The notes: generated by a model not told the origin, from the letters alone. A stretch of DNA of 64,000 nucleotides from Blautia caecimuris (GCF_024622975.1 NZ_JANJZT010000003.1:1-64000); one strand, 5' to 3'. Shown: positions 43,436 to 55,257, numbered from the stretch's first letter. Numbers and translations: made by a program.

Positions 43436-44134
43436 TTATATCCACCGTCTGCTTTTCATTCCTCTTCCTGACACAATATTGATCAATGACACAATAAAAA
43501 AAGAAATAAGCACAATAATCACAACCCAGAATCCTGCTACATCATAATTTCCCGCCGCAGTCTCCGCCGCAATTGCAACAGAAACGGTTCTTGTTTTTCC
43601 CAGAATATTTCCTGCAAGCATGGAGGTTGCGCCGTATTCCCCGATTGCTCTGGCAAACGCAAGAACTGTACCGGATACAATGCCCGGAGCAGCTGCCGGA
43701 ATAATAACTTTCCAGAATATTTTCCGATCGCTCATTCCAAGGGTCTGTCCTGCATAGATCAGGTTTACGTCTACCTGCTCAAAAGCTGCTCGGGCATTAC
43801 GGTACATCAGAGGAAACGCTATTACAGCAGCCGCTACAATGCACCCTTTCCATGTCTGCACGATCTTAAAATCAAAATTCTCCAGGAGAAACTTTCCAAA
43901 AGGTCTCCGCAGGCTGAAAATAATCAGCAGAAAAAAACCTGCAACTGTAGGAGGCAGCACAAGAGGCATTGTCAGAATACCATCAAATACTGCTCTGGTC
44001 ACAGGCTTCATTTTCATTATTTTTCTGGCGCACCAGATTCCCAGAAAGAACGCGATGGTAGTAGCCACCGCGCCTGTTTTCAAGGAAATCCATAAAGGAG
44101 ACCAGTTAATCTCCTGTATAAACTCACTCATCAT
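43436..44134 (-). CDS. modB: Molybdate ABC transporter permease
   Basis: A 232-residue BPD_transp_1 permease with five to six membrane segments. The ModB marker segments LTMPLVLPPTVAGFFLL (about 54-70) and ARAIGEYGATSMLAGN (about 167-182) are present, along with the cytoplasmic ATPase-contact loop AGQTLGMSDRKIFWKVIIP. It follows modA by 44 bp. GGAG lies eight bases before the ATG pair. Confidence 0.92.
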   Translation of the reverse strand: MMSEFIQEINWSPLWISLKTGAVATTIAFFLGIWCARKIMKMKPVTRAVFDGILTMPLVLPPTVAGFFLLIIFSLRRPFGKFLLENFDFKIVQTWKGCIVAAAVIAFPLMYRNARAAFEQVDVNLIYAGQTLGMSDRKIFWKVIIPAAAPGIVSGTVLAFARAIGEYGATSMLAGNILGKTRTVSVAIAAETAAGNYDVAGFWVVIIVLISFFIVSLINIVSGRGMKSRRWI

Positions 44135-44178
44135 TCATTCTCCAATGTACAGAGCTTTGGCAAATTCTTATTTCTATG

Positions 44179-45087
44179 TCACTCTGCTGTTTTCTCCTGC
44201 TCAGTGGAAGCTTCCCCGGTTTCTTCTGCTTCTGAGTCAGTTTTCTGATCTGCCTGTGTATCTTCCGCTTCCTCTGTGTCGTTCTCTTCCACTTCAGCAG
44301 TATAAGGACTGAATCCATGCTCTTCAAAAACTTTCAGTGCGTTTTCTGTCTGAAGATACTCAAAAAATGTCTTTGCTGCCACTTTTTCCTCTGGTAAAGC
44401 CTCTTCATCCTCTATCATGCCTACCGGGTAAAGAACCGGTGTTTCAAGCATGTCTGATGAAGCCTCTGCAATGATTTCTACCTGATCTGCCACGGAAGCT
44501 GCATCTGTTGCATATACAACCCCTACCTCGTTGCTTCCCTGGGTCACTGCTGCCAGAACCTCTGTTACATTTTTTCCCTCGTTGATTTCCATTGCCTCTA
44601 CCTGATCCATAATATCAAGGTTGGTAAAAATCTCTCTGGCATACTGTCCTACAGGAACATCCTCCCCTGCCAGGGCAAGATTCTCAGCCTCTGTGATATT
44701 CTCAAATCCTGTAACCCTGGTTTCTGTATCTTTTGTCTTAATCAGAACAACCTTATTTTCCAGAAGATTCACTACAGACTCTTCCTTTGCCAGTTTCTCC
44801 TCTACAAGGGCATCCATCTGCTTGGTTGCTGCTGAAAAAAAGATATCACATCTGGATCCTTCCTCAATCTGTGTCTGGAGAGTTCCTGAACTGTCCGCAT
44901 TGTAAAAAATCTCCACATTCGGATACTTCTGATTAAAGTCCTTTTGTATATCCTCCATTGCATTGGCAAGACTGGCTGCAATAAATACATAGACCTCTCC
45001 GCTGGGTTCCGCCGCCTGTACATTTCCTGCTGTTAATCCGACTGCCATCATTCCTGCAAACGCAATAGCTGCCAGTTTTTTCTTCAT
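44179..45087 (-). CDS. modA: Molybdate-binding protein with acidic C-terminal tail
   Basis: A 302-residue exported binding protein. The signal peptide ends at about residue 26 (NVQAAEPS). The ModA fold shows FIAASLANAMEDIQKDF, the YNADSSGTLQTQIEEG oxyanion site and GVVYATDAASVADQ. After about residue 260 comes a 40-residue tail made almost only of Glu, Asp, Thr, Ala and Gln, absent from typical ModA (about 230-260 residues). No lipobox Cys is present, so how it stays at the cell surface is unclear. It is the first gene of modABC, with its own promoter. Confidence 0.9.
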   Translation of the reverse strand: MKKKLAAIAFAGMMAVGLTAGNVQAAEPSGEVYVFIAASLANAMEDIQKDFNQKYPNVEIFYNADSSGTLQTQIEEGSRCDIFFSAATKQMDALVEEKLAKEESVVNLLENKVVLIKTKDTETRVTGFENITEAENLALAGEDVPVGQYAREIFTNLDIMDQVEAMEINEGKNVTEVLAAVTQGSNEVGVVYATDAASVADQVEIIAEASSDMLETPVLYPVGMIEDEEALPEEKVAAKTFFEYLQTENALKVFEEHGFSPYTAEVEENDTEEAEDTQADQKTDSEAEETGEASTEQEKTAE

Positions 45088-45135
45088 TTCTCTTCTCCTT
45101 TATTCATTTTAATTTATTTTAGTTCTGTTTTATTC

Positions 45136-45164
45136 ATTTTATATCAGAATACTGTTATTGTCAA
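45136..45164 (-). promoter_or_regulatory. SigA promoter of modABC
   Basis: On the minus strand a consensus TTGACA (45159-45164) and TAAAAT (45136-45141) are 17 bp apart, about 50 bp before modA. Confidence 0.75.
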
Positions 45165-45202
45165 TTCATTTCCACTGTGTTATAGTAAATAGTAGTAAAA
45201 TA

Positions 45203-45551
45203 GTTACTGTTCATGTGGTATTATCCCACAAGGTGTTTTGTATTCTTTACCAGAGTCCCCGGGGTATGCAGGATAATTACCATCACCGAAGGTGATTGGG
45301 AAAACACTTTAACCAGACTGCCAGGAATGAAATGAATCTCAATGTAAAACAGCAACTGTACACAGGCAATATTCCGCCAGACGTTTTTGTATGTTTCCAA
45401 TATCCCCAAATATACAGGACAATTACCATTACTGAAGAGGATTTAAAAATATTTTAACCATATTTCTGAAAATGTAGCAAACAGTAACATACCGGATTTC
45501 ATTTCAGGTTACTTTCCGAAATAAAAATTAAAAAATACCGTAAGCAGTAAC
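45203..45551. promoter_or_regulatory. CAGTAAC motifs in the modA-molbindin divergent region
   Basis: CAGTAAC or its complement occurs at 45203-45209, 45482-45488 and 45545-45551, with GTTACT at 45508-45513 forming an inverted pair with the second. These flank both divergent transcription starts and are candidate sites for the HTH-PBP regulator encoded at 45807. Two 60-70-bp similar segments (about 45262-45330 and 45408-45470, sharing ACAATTACCAT-like blocks) lie between and look like an old duplication. Confidence 0.4.
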
Positions 45552-45604
45552 AGAAATAACAGATATCAATAATTTTTACAATAATATATAAAGGAGAAAT
45601 CATC

Positions 45605-45817
45605 ATGAAATTAAGTGCAAGAAATCAGTTAAAAGGAAAAGTTGTCAGCATTAACAAAGGAGCTGTAAATTCTATTGTCTCTATTGATATCGGAGGGGGA
45701 AATATTATTGTTGCCACCATTTCCTGTGCGGCTGTGGAAGAACTTGGCCTGGAAGTTGGATCTGATGCCTACGCTGTTATCAAAGCCACAAATGTTATGG
45801 TAGGAATTGATGAATAA
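45605..45817 (+). CDS. Molbindin (Mop-domain protein)
   Basis: A 70-residue single TOBE/Mop domain. The SARNQLKGKVVSINKGAVN start is the family hallmark, with VIKATNVMVGID at the end. Such proteins oligomerise and bind molybdate or tungstate in the cytoplasm for storage or homeostasis. AAAGGAG precedes the ATG. It overlaps the next gene by 11 bp, so the two are translationally coupled. Confidence 0.92.
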   Translation: MKLSARNQLKGKVVSINKGAVNSIVSIDIGGGNIIVATISCAAVEELGLEVGSDAYAVIKATNVMVGIDE

Positions 45818-46736
45818 GCTTTACACTGCCCAGGAAATTGCAGACAAGCTGAAAATAAAAAAAACTACAGTCTACGAACTCATCAAACGTGGAGAACTGG
45901 GATCTTCAAAAATAGGCAAACAGCTTCGAATCAGTGAAGAACAGCTGAATCGGTATCTTCAGGGAGGCGATGCATCTGTCTCTGAAGCGCCTTTGCCTTT
46001 TCCCGGTTTTCAGCCGGAAAGCTCTCTTCTGAAAAGAGACTATCTTCTGTATTCCAACGGTCTTATTATCAGCGGACAGGCATCTCCAGCTCTGGAATAT
46101 CTGATCAACCAGATGGCTGTTCATCCCAATGGACTTCCAGTACTTCATTCACACCTGAATACTTATAACGGACTGTATTCTCTTTATTTTAAAAAAGTTC
46201 ATGCCACCACTGCCGGTATTCTTCCTGAGCATATTCCTGCCCTGCTTCCCGGTATGTCCGTTGCAGCTTTTGTTCTTTATGAATATTCTCTGGGATTTTA
46301 TGTCCAAAAAGGAAATCCGAAAAATATATTGTCCGTCAGTGATCTGAAACGTCCCGATGTTGCTCTCGCAAACAGAGAAAAGGGAAGTACCGGACGAATG
46401 TATCTGGATATTTTACTGAAAGATGCCAAAATATTGCCAGATCAGATCAATGGCTACCAGAAAGAACTGGTTTCTGATTTTTCTACTGCAAACGCAGTTC
46501 TGACCAGCCAGGCCGATGCTGCATTGGGAGCAGAATCCGTCATATTCAAGTCAAAATACCTGGATTTTATTCCTCTTCAGCAGCTTCCTATGTTTCTTGT
46601 AATGGAAACGGAATCCCTGAACCGGCCCGGTTTTTCTGCTCTTGCAGAAATTATCCGTTCTTCGGAATTCCGCACTGCCCTCCGGCTGCAAAACGGCTGC
46701 AACACCTCCCGAACCGGCGAAATATTATATCTGTAA
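45807..46736 (+). CDS. Excisionase-type HTH regulator fused to a PBP-like ligand domain
   Basis: A 309-residue one-component regulator. The MerR/excisionase-type helix-turn-helix (YTAQEIADKLKIKKTTVYELI, residues 6-26) is followed from about residue 80 by a PBP_like (PF12727) domain related to molybdate-binding proteins, including GYQKELVSDFSTANAVLTSQADAALG-type features. It is coupled to molbindin and divergent from modABC, so it probably senses cytoplasmic molybdate or tungstate and controls uptake, in place of ModE. Target sites are inferred. Confidence 0.85.
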   Translation: MMNKLYTAQEIADKLKIKKTTVYELIKRGELGSSKIGKQLRISEEQLNRYLQGGDASVSEAPLPFPGFQPESSLLKRDYLLYSNGLIISGQASPALEYLINQMAVHPNGLPVLHSHLNTYNGLYSLYFKKVHATTAGILPEHIPALLPGMSVAAFVLYEYSLGFYVQKGNPKNILSVSDLKRPDVALANREKGSTGRMYLDILLKDAKILPDQINGYQKELVSDFSTANAVLTSQADAALGAESVIFKSKYLDFIPLQQLPMFLVMETESLNRPGFSALAEIIRSSEFRTALRLQNGCNTSRTGEILYL

Positions 46737-46738
46737 AG

Positions 46739-46774
46739 CGAAAACGCTCACCGAAAGGTGAGCGTTTTCGTTTT
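46739..46774 (+). terminator. Bidirectional terminator after the molybdate regulator
   Basis: A perfect 14-bp stem CGAAAACGCTCACC/GGTGAGCGTTTTCG with a GAAA loop, followed by TTTT. The A-rich left side also allows function for the convergent lipoprotein gene ending at 46786. Confidence 0.9.
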
Positions 46775-46785
46775 ACACACTTATA

Positions 46786-47733
46786 TTATTCTTCTGTATC
46801 ATAGTAGCCGTCGTCATCGCCATCTCCGGCATCTACATAGTCATCGCCGCTTCCGCTGTCGGAACTTCCGTCATCATAATTTCCGTCATCAGAGCCTCCA
46901 TCGTCAGAGCTTCCGTCATCGGAGCCTCCGTCATCATAGTTACCATCATCGGAGCTTCCATCGTCAGAGTTTCCATCGTCGGAGCTTCCATCATCATAGT
47001 TACCGTCATCGGAGCTTCCATCGTCATAATTCCCATCATCGTAATTTCCGTCGTCGGAACTTCCATCATCATAATTTCCATCATCGGAATAGCTGTCATC
47101 ATAACTTTCATCGTCACTGTCATAGTCATCTCCGTAACCGGTCTGCTGAGAATTTTCCTTTGTATCTTTTTCTTTTTTCTCTGAAAGACTCATATAGCGA
47201 AGATATGCGGTTGATGTTTCCTCATCCAGTGTCAGTGATGCTTTTTCCATATCGCTGAGCTCAATACTGTAGATTTCATAGGTATTTCCATCTGCAGTTA
47301 CAAGTTTCATGTCATACAACGCACCGGAAGGAGCGCCGGTCTCTTCGGAATCCTCCTCTTCTGCGGAAGCCTGTACAGATTCCGGTGTATAAAACATCTG
47401 AACCTGATCGGATGCCTTTACCGAAAATTCTCTTGGAATCAGATTGTCGCCCCAGTCTTCGCTTCCGGAAACCATGAGATACAGTTCTCTTACATCTGTT
47501 TTCAGATTGTTTGTAAGATAAACAAACTTTGACTGGGAGGTTTTTTCACCGATTTTTCTCGGTGCCGGTGTGGACGTAGGCGCCGGAGTTGCCGTCACCG
47601 GAGGTATGGTAGGAGTAGCTGTAGGAGCCACAGTAGGCACAACCTCCTCTGCTTTTTTATCTGATCCGCATCCTGCAAGCGTCAACGCCATTGCCGTACC
47701 GACTGCAAATACTATTTTTCTGGATTTTCTCAC
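46786..47733 (-). CDS. Lipoprotein with Asp-rich repetitive tail
   Basis: A 315-residue protein starting at GTG (47733) with AAAGGATGG upstream. A lipoprotein signal ends in LAGC at 19-22. A Pro/Thr-rich linker (about 31-60) leads to a globular domain of about 130 residues with no recognised family. The last 115 residues repeat G-N/S-Y/S-D-D units, encoded by 9- and 15-bp DNA repeats at about 46830-47115. Such acidic tails may bind cations or act as a spacer across the wall. Replication slippage would change the tail length. It lies convergent with the molybdate operon and 53 bp after glpK. Confidence 0.75.
   Translation of the reverse strand: MRKSRKIVFAVGTAMALTLAGCGSDKKAEEVVPTVAPTATPTIPPVTATPAPTSTPAPRKIGEKTSQSKFVYLTNNLKTDVRELYLMVSGSEDWGDNLIPREFSVKASDQVQMFYTPESVQASAEEEDSEETGAPSGALYDMKLVTADGNTYEIYSIELSDMEKASLTLDEETSTAYLRYMSLSEKKEKDTKENSQQTGYGDDYDSDDESYDDSYSDDGNYDDGSSDDGNYDDGNYDDGSSDDGNYDDGSSDDGNSDDGSSDDGNYDDGGSDDGSSDDGGSDDGNYDDGSSDSGSGDDYVDAGDGDDDGYYDTEE
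46830..47115 (-). repeat. Coding repeats in the Asp-rich lipoprotein gene
   Basis: Imperfect units of 15 bp and multiples, coding Ser/Asn-Tyr/Ser-Asp-Asp-Gly, with frequent (T/C)CATC(A/G)TC blocks on the plus strand. All length changes seen keep the frame. Confidence 0.8.
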
Positions 47734-47785
47734 TTGAATCTACCATCCTTTCCGGATTCATAAATCTGAATCCAAACAAATATAT

Positions 47786-49375
<1,590 letters not shown>

Positions 49376-49382
49376 TTATTTT

Positions 49383-50285
49383 TTATCCAATTACATTCTT
49401 TCCGATAAAATATCCAAGTACAAGGACACCCAGTACGATCCTGTACCATCCAAACACTTTAAAGTCATGTTTTTTAATATATCCTACCAGGAACTTGATC
49501 GCCAGTATGGATACAACAAATGCAACCACCACGCCTGTAATAAGAATCAGAACCTCTCCGGCAGTAAAGGCAAATCCGAATTTTATCAGCTTGAGAAGGC
49601 TGGCGCCAAACATAACAGGAATTGCCAGGAAAAAGGTAAATTCAGCCGCTACTGTTCTTGAAGTTCCTACCAGAATACCTCCGATGATCGTAGAACCGGA
49701 GCGTGAAGTTCCGGGAATTACAGACAGAACCTGAAACAGACCGATCAGAAAAGCAGTTTTAAAGCTCATGGATTCCAGAGATCTGCAGGTTGCTTTCCGT
49801 CTTTTATTATAGTTTTCAATAAAAATAAAAATCACACCGTAAACGATCAGAGCAATGGAAACAACCACGTAATTGTTAAATTTTTCCTCAATGAAGTCAT
49901 TAAACGGCAATGCAATCACAATGGTAGGAATACATGCCACAAGGATCTTAAACCACAGCACCCATTTTTCCTTATCGCAGAACCGTTCCACAAAAGTCAT
50001 GATCCCTCTTGCAAAAACAGGCTGTTTTGCTATGATTGCTCTTTGTTTCTTTGGAAGCTCTCTGATATAAAAAGGCCACAGCTTTCCCCAGTATAATACC
50101 ACCACTGCCAGGATCGCACCAAGCTGGATCACTACCAGAAAGAATTCTTTAAACTCCGGCGTCACATTAAGTTTGATAAATTCATCCACCAGAATCATAT
50201 GTCCGGTACTGCTGATAGGAAGCCATTCCGTAATACCTTCCACAATACCCAGAAACACGGCTTTTAAAAATTCAATAATATCCAT
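49383..50285 (-). CDS. uppP: Undecaprenyl-diphosphatase
   Basis: A 300-residue membrane phosphatase (UppP/BacA) that recycles the lipid carrier of cell-wall synthesis and confers bacitracin tolerance. The two active-site motifs are intact: [14 protein letters not shown] (16-29) and [13 protein letters not shown] (about 190-202). About eight hydrophobic segments are seen. AAAGGGAG precedes the ATG. Confidence 0.96.
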   Translation of the reverse strand: MDIIEFLKAVFLGIVEGITEWLPISSTGHMILVDEFIKLNVTPEFKEFFLVVIQLGAILAVVVLYWGKLWPFYIRELPKKQRAIIAKQPVFARGIMTFVERFCDKEKWVLWFKILVACIPTIVIALPFNDFIEEKFNNYVVVSIALIVYGVIFIFIENYNKRRKATCRSLESMSFKTAFLIGLFQVLSVIPGTSRSGSTIIGGILVGTSRTVAAEFTFFLAIPVMFGASLLKLIKFGFAFTAGEVLILITGVVVAFVVSILAIKFLVGYIKKHDFKVFGWYRIVLGVLVLGYFIGKNVIG

Positions 50286-50534
50286 TCTTTCTCCCTTTCA
50301 TTTTTATTTTATGCCGGGCATTTTTCTTCTTTTACAAAGATTTTATCCACCCCGGACACTGTAAGTATAACACAATTTTTACTCTCATTAAAGAATAAAG
50401 CAACACTGTTCACAGGTAATATTCTGCTGGAAATAGTCTGCAATGTAACAGTCGCAGATAATCCCGGACGAAACTTTCCTTTCCCAAAACCAAACGGACA
50501 TATCCGTTTCAAACTCCCTGAATTCCTGGTAAAT

Positions 50535-50566
50535 AAAAACCGGAGAAGTCTGTGCCTCCCCGGTTC
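50535..50566 (-). terminator. Terminator of carAB
   Basis: On the minus strand AACCGGGGAG and CTCCGGTT form a stem with about 9 bases in the loop, followed by TTTTTATTT, 11 bp after the carB stop. The 50286-50534 gap contains no gene. A possible TATACT -10 for uppP lies at about 50365. Confidence 0.85.
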
Positions 50567-50576
50567 ATATTTGTTT

Positions 50577-53500
50577 TTATCTGTCTGCGATCGTTGCAAT
50601 ATCGATCAGAGTCAGATTATTAAGGTCTGTATTTTCAAGGCTGGTTACAAGAGCCTCTGCAGTATCAAGACTGGTCAGTACATTTACACCTGTCTCAATG
50701 GCATTTCTGCGGATCACAAATCCGTCCTTCTGATGCTCTACCCCCTGAGGCGGAGTATCAATTACAACGTCGATCTTGTGTCCCAGGATCAGGTCCATAA
50801 GGTTTGGCGCAGGCTGCTCCAGCTTGTTGGTACGGATTGCCTTGATGCCGTTTTCTTTCAGAACCTTTGCAGTTCCTCTTGTAGCATAAATACGGTAGCC
50901 AAGAGCTTCAAAACGTTTTGCGATCGGAACAACTTCCTCATGATCTTCCTCTTTTACAGTGATGATCATGTTGCGGTGCTTCGGAAGCTTGATTCCTGCT
51001 CCGATAAACGCTTTATAAAGAGCCTCGTTAAAGGTCTCTGCAATACCAAGGCACTCTCCGGTGGATTTCATCTCAGGTCCAAGGCTGATATCTGCGCCGC
51101 GGATCTTTTCAAAGGAGAATACCGGCATCTTAATGGCAAAATGTTTTGCCTCAGGCTGAAGTCCCGGCTCATAGCCCAGATCCTTCAGCTTATAGCCCAG
51201 GATTACTTTTGTTGCCAACGGCACGATCGGAATTCCTGTTACCTTGCTGATATACGGAACAGTACGGCTGGAACGTGGATTTACCTCGATTACATACACT
51301 TCTTCGCCGCATACAATAAACTGGATATTGATCATACCTACAACGTGAAGCGCTTTTGCAAGACGACGTGTGTACTCTGCAATGGTTTCCTTTGCAGTTT
51401 CACTGATAGTCTGTGCCGGATATACGGAAATACTGTCACCAGAGTGGATTCCCGCACGCTCGATATGCTCCATGATACCAGGAATCAGAATGTCCTCGCC
51501 GTCACATACAGCGTCTACCTCGATCTCTTTGCCCATCAGGTATTTATCTACCAGGATCGGATGATCCTGCGCGATCTGGTTAATGATTCCAATGTATTCT
51601 TCTACATCCTCATCGCTGACTGCAATACGCATTCCCTGTCCGCCAAGAACATAGGAAGGACGTACCAGAACCGGATATCCCAGTCTGTTAGCAACTTCTT
51701 TTGCTTCCTCAGCAGTAAATACAGTATCTCCCTTCGGTCTCGGAATCTGGCACTGCTCCAGGATGCCGTCAAACAGCTCACGGTCCTCTGCTGCATCTAC
51801 GTCTTCTGCAGATGTTCCGAGAATCTTCACGCCCATTTTCATCAGCGCTTCTGTCAGCTTGATGGCAGTCTGTCCGCCGAACTGAACGACCGCTCCGTCC
51901 GGTTTTTCGATTTTTACGATATTTTCTACATCCTCAGGTGTCAGAGGCTCGAAATACAGCTTGTCTGCAATGTCAAAGTCTGTGCTGACAGTCTCAGGAT
52001 TGTTGTTGATAATAATTGTCTCGTAGCCTTCTTTTTCAAAAGCCCAGGTACAGTGTACAGAGCAGAAGTCAAACTCAATACCCTGGCCGATACGGATCGG
52101 ACCTGAACCGAGAACAAGAACTTTTTTCTTATCCGGTGTGGAAACTGCTTCATTTTCTGTATCCGGTCCGCCGTAAACAGAATAATAGTATGGTGTTGCT
52201 GCCGCAAACTCTGCCGCGCAGGTATCTACCATTTTATAGGCAGCGCGGATGTTGTAGCCCTCACGGAGAGCTTTGATCTCAGCCTCTGTTCTGCCGCAGA
52301 GATTTCCGATCACATAATCCGGGAATTCCATGCGTTTTGCTTCCAGAAGAAGCTCTCCTGTCAGCGGCTGGGTCTTCAGCGCCTGCTCCATCTCAACAAG
52401 GATTGCAATCTTGTCAATGAACCAGCGGTCGATCTTTGTGATGCGGTGGATGTACTCTTTGGAAATATCTCTTCGGATGGCTTCCGCAATTTTCCAGATA
52501 CGGCGGTCATCTACAACAGCCAGCTCCTCAATCAGCTGATCCTCAGTAAGTCCGGTAAAGTCATAGGACATAAGGCTGTCCACATGCTGCTCCAGAGAAC
52601 GGATAGCTTTCATCAGAGCTCCCTCAAAGTTATGACAGATACTCATAACCTCTCCGGTTGCTTTCATCTGAGTTGTCAGAGTTCTTTTTGCAGTAATAAA
52701 TTTGTCAAATGGCAGACGCGGGATCTTTACAACACAGTAGTCCAGCATCGGCTCAAAGCTTGCATAGGTTTTTCCTGTAATGGCGTTTGGAATCTCATCC
52801 AGTGTATAGCCAAGAGCGATCTTTGCAGCAACCTTGGCGATGGGATAACCGGTAGCCTTACTTGCAAGAGCAGAAGAACGGCTTACACGGGGATTTACCT
52901 CGATAACGCAGTATTCAAAGCTCTCCGGATGAAGCGCATACTGAACGTTACATCCGCCAGTGATTCCCAGCTCTGTGATAATATTCAGGGCAGAAGTACG
53001 AAGCATCTGGTATTCTTTGTCTCCAAGAGTCTGAGAAGGAGCAACTACAATAGAGTCGCCTGTGTGAACGCCTACCGGGTCAATGTTCTCCATGTTGCAG
53101 ACTGTAATGCAGTTTCCTGCGCTGTCGCGCATTACTTCATACTCAATCTCTTTCCAGCCTGCGATGCAGCGCTCTACAAGGACCTCGCCTACACGGGAAA
53201 GACGAAGACCATTTTCGAGAATCTCTCTCAGTTCGTATTCGTTGTTGGCAATACCGCCGCCGCTGCCGCCAAGAGTGTAGGCAGGACGGAGAACAACCGG
53301 ATATCCGATAGTCTTTGTAAATGCAATACCGTCTTCCACTGTTGTTACTACTTTGGAGGCTGCAACCGGCTCACCGATCTTCTCCATAGTATCCTTAAAT
53401 TCCTGACGATCCTCTGCCTTTTTGATCGTTTCTGCAGTAGTACCGATCAGACGTACATTATGCTCCTTGAAAAAGCCTTTTTCTTCCAGCTCCATTGCAA

Positions 53501-53792
53501 GGTTCAGGCCGGCCTGACCTCCCAGTGTAGGAAGCACACTGTCCGGTTTTTCTTTCAGGATCAGCTGCTCTACCACCTCTACAGTCAGAGGCTCAATGTA
53601 TACGCGGTCAGCAATATCTTTATCTGTCATAATGGTTGCCGGATTGGAGTTAAGAAGTACAACCTCCATGCCCTCTTCCTTCAGAGAACGGCACGCCTGA
53701 GTACCTGCATAATCAAACTCTGCTGCCTGGCCGATAATAATCGGACCGGAACCAATCACAAGAACTTTATGAATGTCTTTATTTTTCGGCAT
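50577..53792 (-). CDS. carB: Carbamoyl-phosphate synthase large subunit
   Basis: A 1071-residue enzyme of full length. Two homologous ATP-grasp halves are present ([25 protein letters not shown] at the start and [18 protein letters not shown] near 560), each followed by an [13 protein letters not shown]- or [12 protein letters not shown]-type motif, and a C-terminal MGS-like allosteric domain lies from about 935. It makes carbamoyl phosphate for arginine and pyrimidine synthesis with CarA. Its ATG shares one base with the carA stop (TAATG), and GGGAGG lies inside the carA end. Confidence 0.97.
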   Translation of the reverse strand: MPKNKDIHKVLVIGSGPIIIGQAAEFDYAGTQACRSLKEEGMEVVLLNSNPATIMTDKDIADRVYIEPLTVEVVEQLILKEKPDSVLPTLGGQAGLNLAMELEEKGFFKEHNVRLIGTTAETIKKAEDRQEFKDTMEKIGEPVAASKVVTTVEDGIAFTKTIGYPVVLRPAYTLGGSGGGIANNEYELREILENGLRLSRVGEVLVERCIAGWKEIEYEVMRDSAGNCITVCNMENIDPVGVHTGDSIVVAPSQTLGDKEYQMLRTSALNIITELGITGGCNVQYALHPESFEYCVIEVNPRVSRSSALASKATGYPIAKVAAKIALGYTLDEIPNAITGKTYASFEPMLDYCVVKIPRLPFDKFITAKRTLTTQMKATGEVMSICHNFEGALMKAIRSLEQHVDSLMSYDFTGLTEDQLIEELAVVDDRRIWKIAEAIRRDISKEYIHRITKIDRWFIDKIAILVEMEQALKTQPLTGELLLEAKRMEFPDYVIGNLCGRTEAEIKALREGYNIRAAYKMVDTCAAEFAAATPYYYSVYGGPDTENEAVSTPDKKKVLVLGSGPIRIGQGIEFDFCSVHCTWAFEKEGYETIIINNNPETVSTDFDIADKLYFEPLTPEDVENIVKIEKPDGAVVQFGGQTAIKLTEALMKMGVKILGTSAEDVDAAEDRELFDGILEQCQIPRPKGDTVFTAEEAKEVANRLGYPVLVRPSYVLGGQGMRIAVSDEDVEEYIGIINQIAQDHPILVDKYLMGKEIEVDAVCDGEDILIPGIMEHIERAGIHSGDSISVYPAQTISETAKETIAEYTRRLAKALHVVGMINIQFIVCGEEVYVIEVNPRSSRTVPYISKVTGIPIVPLATKVILGYKLKDLGYEPGLQPEAKHFAIKMPVFSFEKIRGADISLGPEMKSTGECLGIAETFNEALYKAFIGAGIKLPKHRNMIITVKEEDHEEVVPIAKRFEALGYRIYATRGTAKVLKENGIKAIRTNKLEQPAPNLMDLILGHKIDVVIDTPPQGVEHQKDGFVIRRNAIETGVNVLTSLDTAEALVTSLENTDLNNLTLIDIATIADR

Positions 53793-54868
53793 TATCTGTT
53801 TCCTCCCATCATTTCCATAAATCGGTCAAACAGGTAACTGGAATCCTGCGGTCCCGGGCATGCTTCCGGATGGAACTGCACGGTAAAGATATTTTTACCT
53901 ACATAGGCCATACCTTCGTTGGTACCGTCATTTACATTCACAAATGCCGGCTTTGCAATATTTTTCGCCTCAAGCTGCTCTGCATCCACCACATATCCGT
54001 GATTCTGAGAAGAAATATAAACTCTTCCTGTTGCAAGATCCTTTACAGGATGATTTCCGCCTCTGTGTCCGTATTTCATCTTATGAGTGTCTCCGCCTGT
54101 GGCAAGCGCCATAAGCTGATGACCCAGACAGATTGCAAAAATCGGAACATCAGACTCATATAACTTACGGATTTCTTCTATAATAGAAGTACATTCCTTG
54201 GGATCCCCAGGTCCGTTGCTGAGCATGATTCCGTCCGGATTATCTTTTAAAATTTCCTCTGCCGGTGTAAGAGCTGGATAAATCGTCACCTGACAGCCTC
54301 TCTCATTAAGAGAGCGGGCAATGTTGCGTTTTGCTCCAAAATCCATCAGAGCCACCTTCGGTCCTTTGCCTTCCAGAATCTCTTTTTCATGGCAGGTAAC
54401 CTTTTCCACTACTTTTCCAGTTGTATATGCTTTTAAACGGGGAATAATTGCATCTAAATCATAGTTTTCATCAACTGTGATCATACCATTCATGGTACCC
54501 TTTTCACGAAGGATTTTTGTCAGGGCTCTTGTGTCGATGCCCGCAATTCCCGGAATGTCATGTTTTTCCAGAAAATGCTGAATGGTGTCAACGCTTCTGA
54601 AGTTGCTGGGGATACGGGATAATTCACGAACAATAAATGCATCTATCCACGGCTTCCTGGACTCCTGATCCTCATAACAAATTCCATAATTACCAATCAG
54701 CGGATAGGTCATACAAACAGCCTGTCCAGCATAAGACGGATCAGTCATCACTTCCAGATATCCGGTCATAGATGTGTTAAAAACGATCTCACTGATTACT
54801 TCTCTGGCTGCGCCAATACTGGTTCCTGTAAACACATGGCCGTCTTCTAATATCAGAAATGCTTTCAT
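53792..54868 (-). CDS. carA: Carbamoyl-phosphate synthase small subunit
   Basis: A 358-residue glutamine amidotransferase subunit that feeds ammonia to CarB. The CPSase_sm_chain domain covers 1-150, and a class I amidotransferase domain follows with the Cys nucleophile in FAICLGHQ and the His/Glu in FHPEACPGP. It is preceded by a strong promoter with a short leader. No PyrR or arginine leader element is recognisable. Confidence 0.97.
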   Translation of the reverse strand: MKAFLILEDGHVFTGTSIGAAREVISEIVFNTSMTGYLEVMTDPSYAGQAVCMTYPLIGNYGICYEDQESRKPWIDAFIVRELSRIPSNFRSVDTIQHFLEKHDIPGIAGIDTRALTKILREKGTMNGMITVDENYDLDAIIPRLKAYTTGKVVEKVTCHEKEILEGKGPKVALMDFGAKRNIARSLNERGCQVTIYPALTPAEEILKDNPDGIMLSNGPGDPKECTSIIEEIRKLYESDVPIFAICLGHQLMALATGGDTHKMKYGHRGGNHPVKDLATGRVYISSQNHGYVVDAEQLEAKNIAKPAFVNVNDGTNEGMAYVGKNIFTVQFHPEACPGPQDSSYLFDRFMEMMGGNR

Positions 54869-54907
54869 ACAATCTCCCTTTCTCTTGTTTTATCCTAAAT
54901 CTTCAAG

Positions 54908-54936
54908 ATTATATCACAAGAAACTTTCTTTTTCAA
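54908..54936 (-). promoter_or_regulatory. SigA promoter of carAB
   Basis: On the minus strand TTGAAA (54931-54936) and a perfect TATAAT (54908-54913) are 17 bp apart. The leader is only about 33 bases, too short for an attenuator. Confidence 0.8.
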
Positions 54937-55049
54937 CATAAAGAGTAGCTGAAAAAAATTATGTTTCGCTGAAAATAATTCTGATTCAATCCAGGAAGCC
55001 GAAGCAGCCTTAACCATTGGTGGCCAGGAAATTATTTCTTTCATAACAC

Positions 55050-55089
55050 GAAAAAATCGGGAGCCCCAGCTGAACTAAGGGCTTCCCGA
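55050..55089 (-). terminator. Terminator after tRNA-Leu
   Basis: On the minus strand CGGGAAGCCC and GGGGCTCCCG form a stem with a loop of about 10 bases, followed by ATTTTTT. Confidence 0.85.
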
Positions 55090-55104
55090 TACACAAAAAA
55101 ATAA

Positions 55105-55188
55105 TGCAGGAGATGGGACTTGAACCCACACGATCTTGCGACCACAGGCACCTGAAGCCTGCGCGTCTGCCAATTCCGCCACTCCTGC
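55105..55188 (-). tRNA. tRNA-Leu (anticodon CAG)
   Basis: An 84-base class II tRNA on the minus strand. The acceptor stem is GCAGGAG/CTCCTGC, the anticodon stem-loop CAGGC-TTCAGGT-GCCTG gives anticodon CAG, the long variable arm is typical of leucine tRNAs, and GGTTCAAGTCC forms the T arm. The discriminator base is A. CCA is not encoded. A promoter and a terminator flank it. Confidence 0.95.
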
Positions 55189-55228
55189 ATTTCTTATTTA
55201 TCAGCCGCTCTCTCGCGACTGCTTGATT

Positions 55229-55257
55229 ATAATACCTCATGTTCTAATAAAAGTCAA
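55229..55257 (-). promoter_or_regulatory. Promoter of tRNA-Leu
   Basis: On the minus strand TTGACT (55252-55257) and TATTAT (55229-55234) are 17 bp apart, about 40 bp before the tRNA. Confidence 0.7.

Noticed and set aside
46758-47258. His/Arg-rich plus-strand frame opposite the Asp-rich lipoprotein
   Set aside because: The repeat composition is simply the complement of the Asp-coding repeats.
50571-53837. Long plus-strand open frames across carB (511 and 463 codons)
   Set aside because: They lie fully antisense to a motif-complete CarB, have no ribosome-binding sites, and encode Cys/Ser/Phe-rich sequence typical of shadow frames.
54869-54936. PyrR or arginine attenuator before carA
   Set aside because: The predicted leader is only about 33 bases and has no terminator hairpin.
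55105-55188. tRNA-Leu as an integration site for the accessory region
   Set aside because: No integrase is nearby and I saw no direct repeat of the tRNA 3' end in the flanking sequence. The accessory region is 50 kb away.
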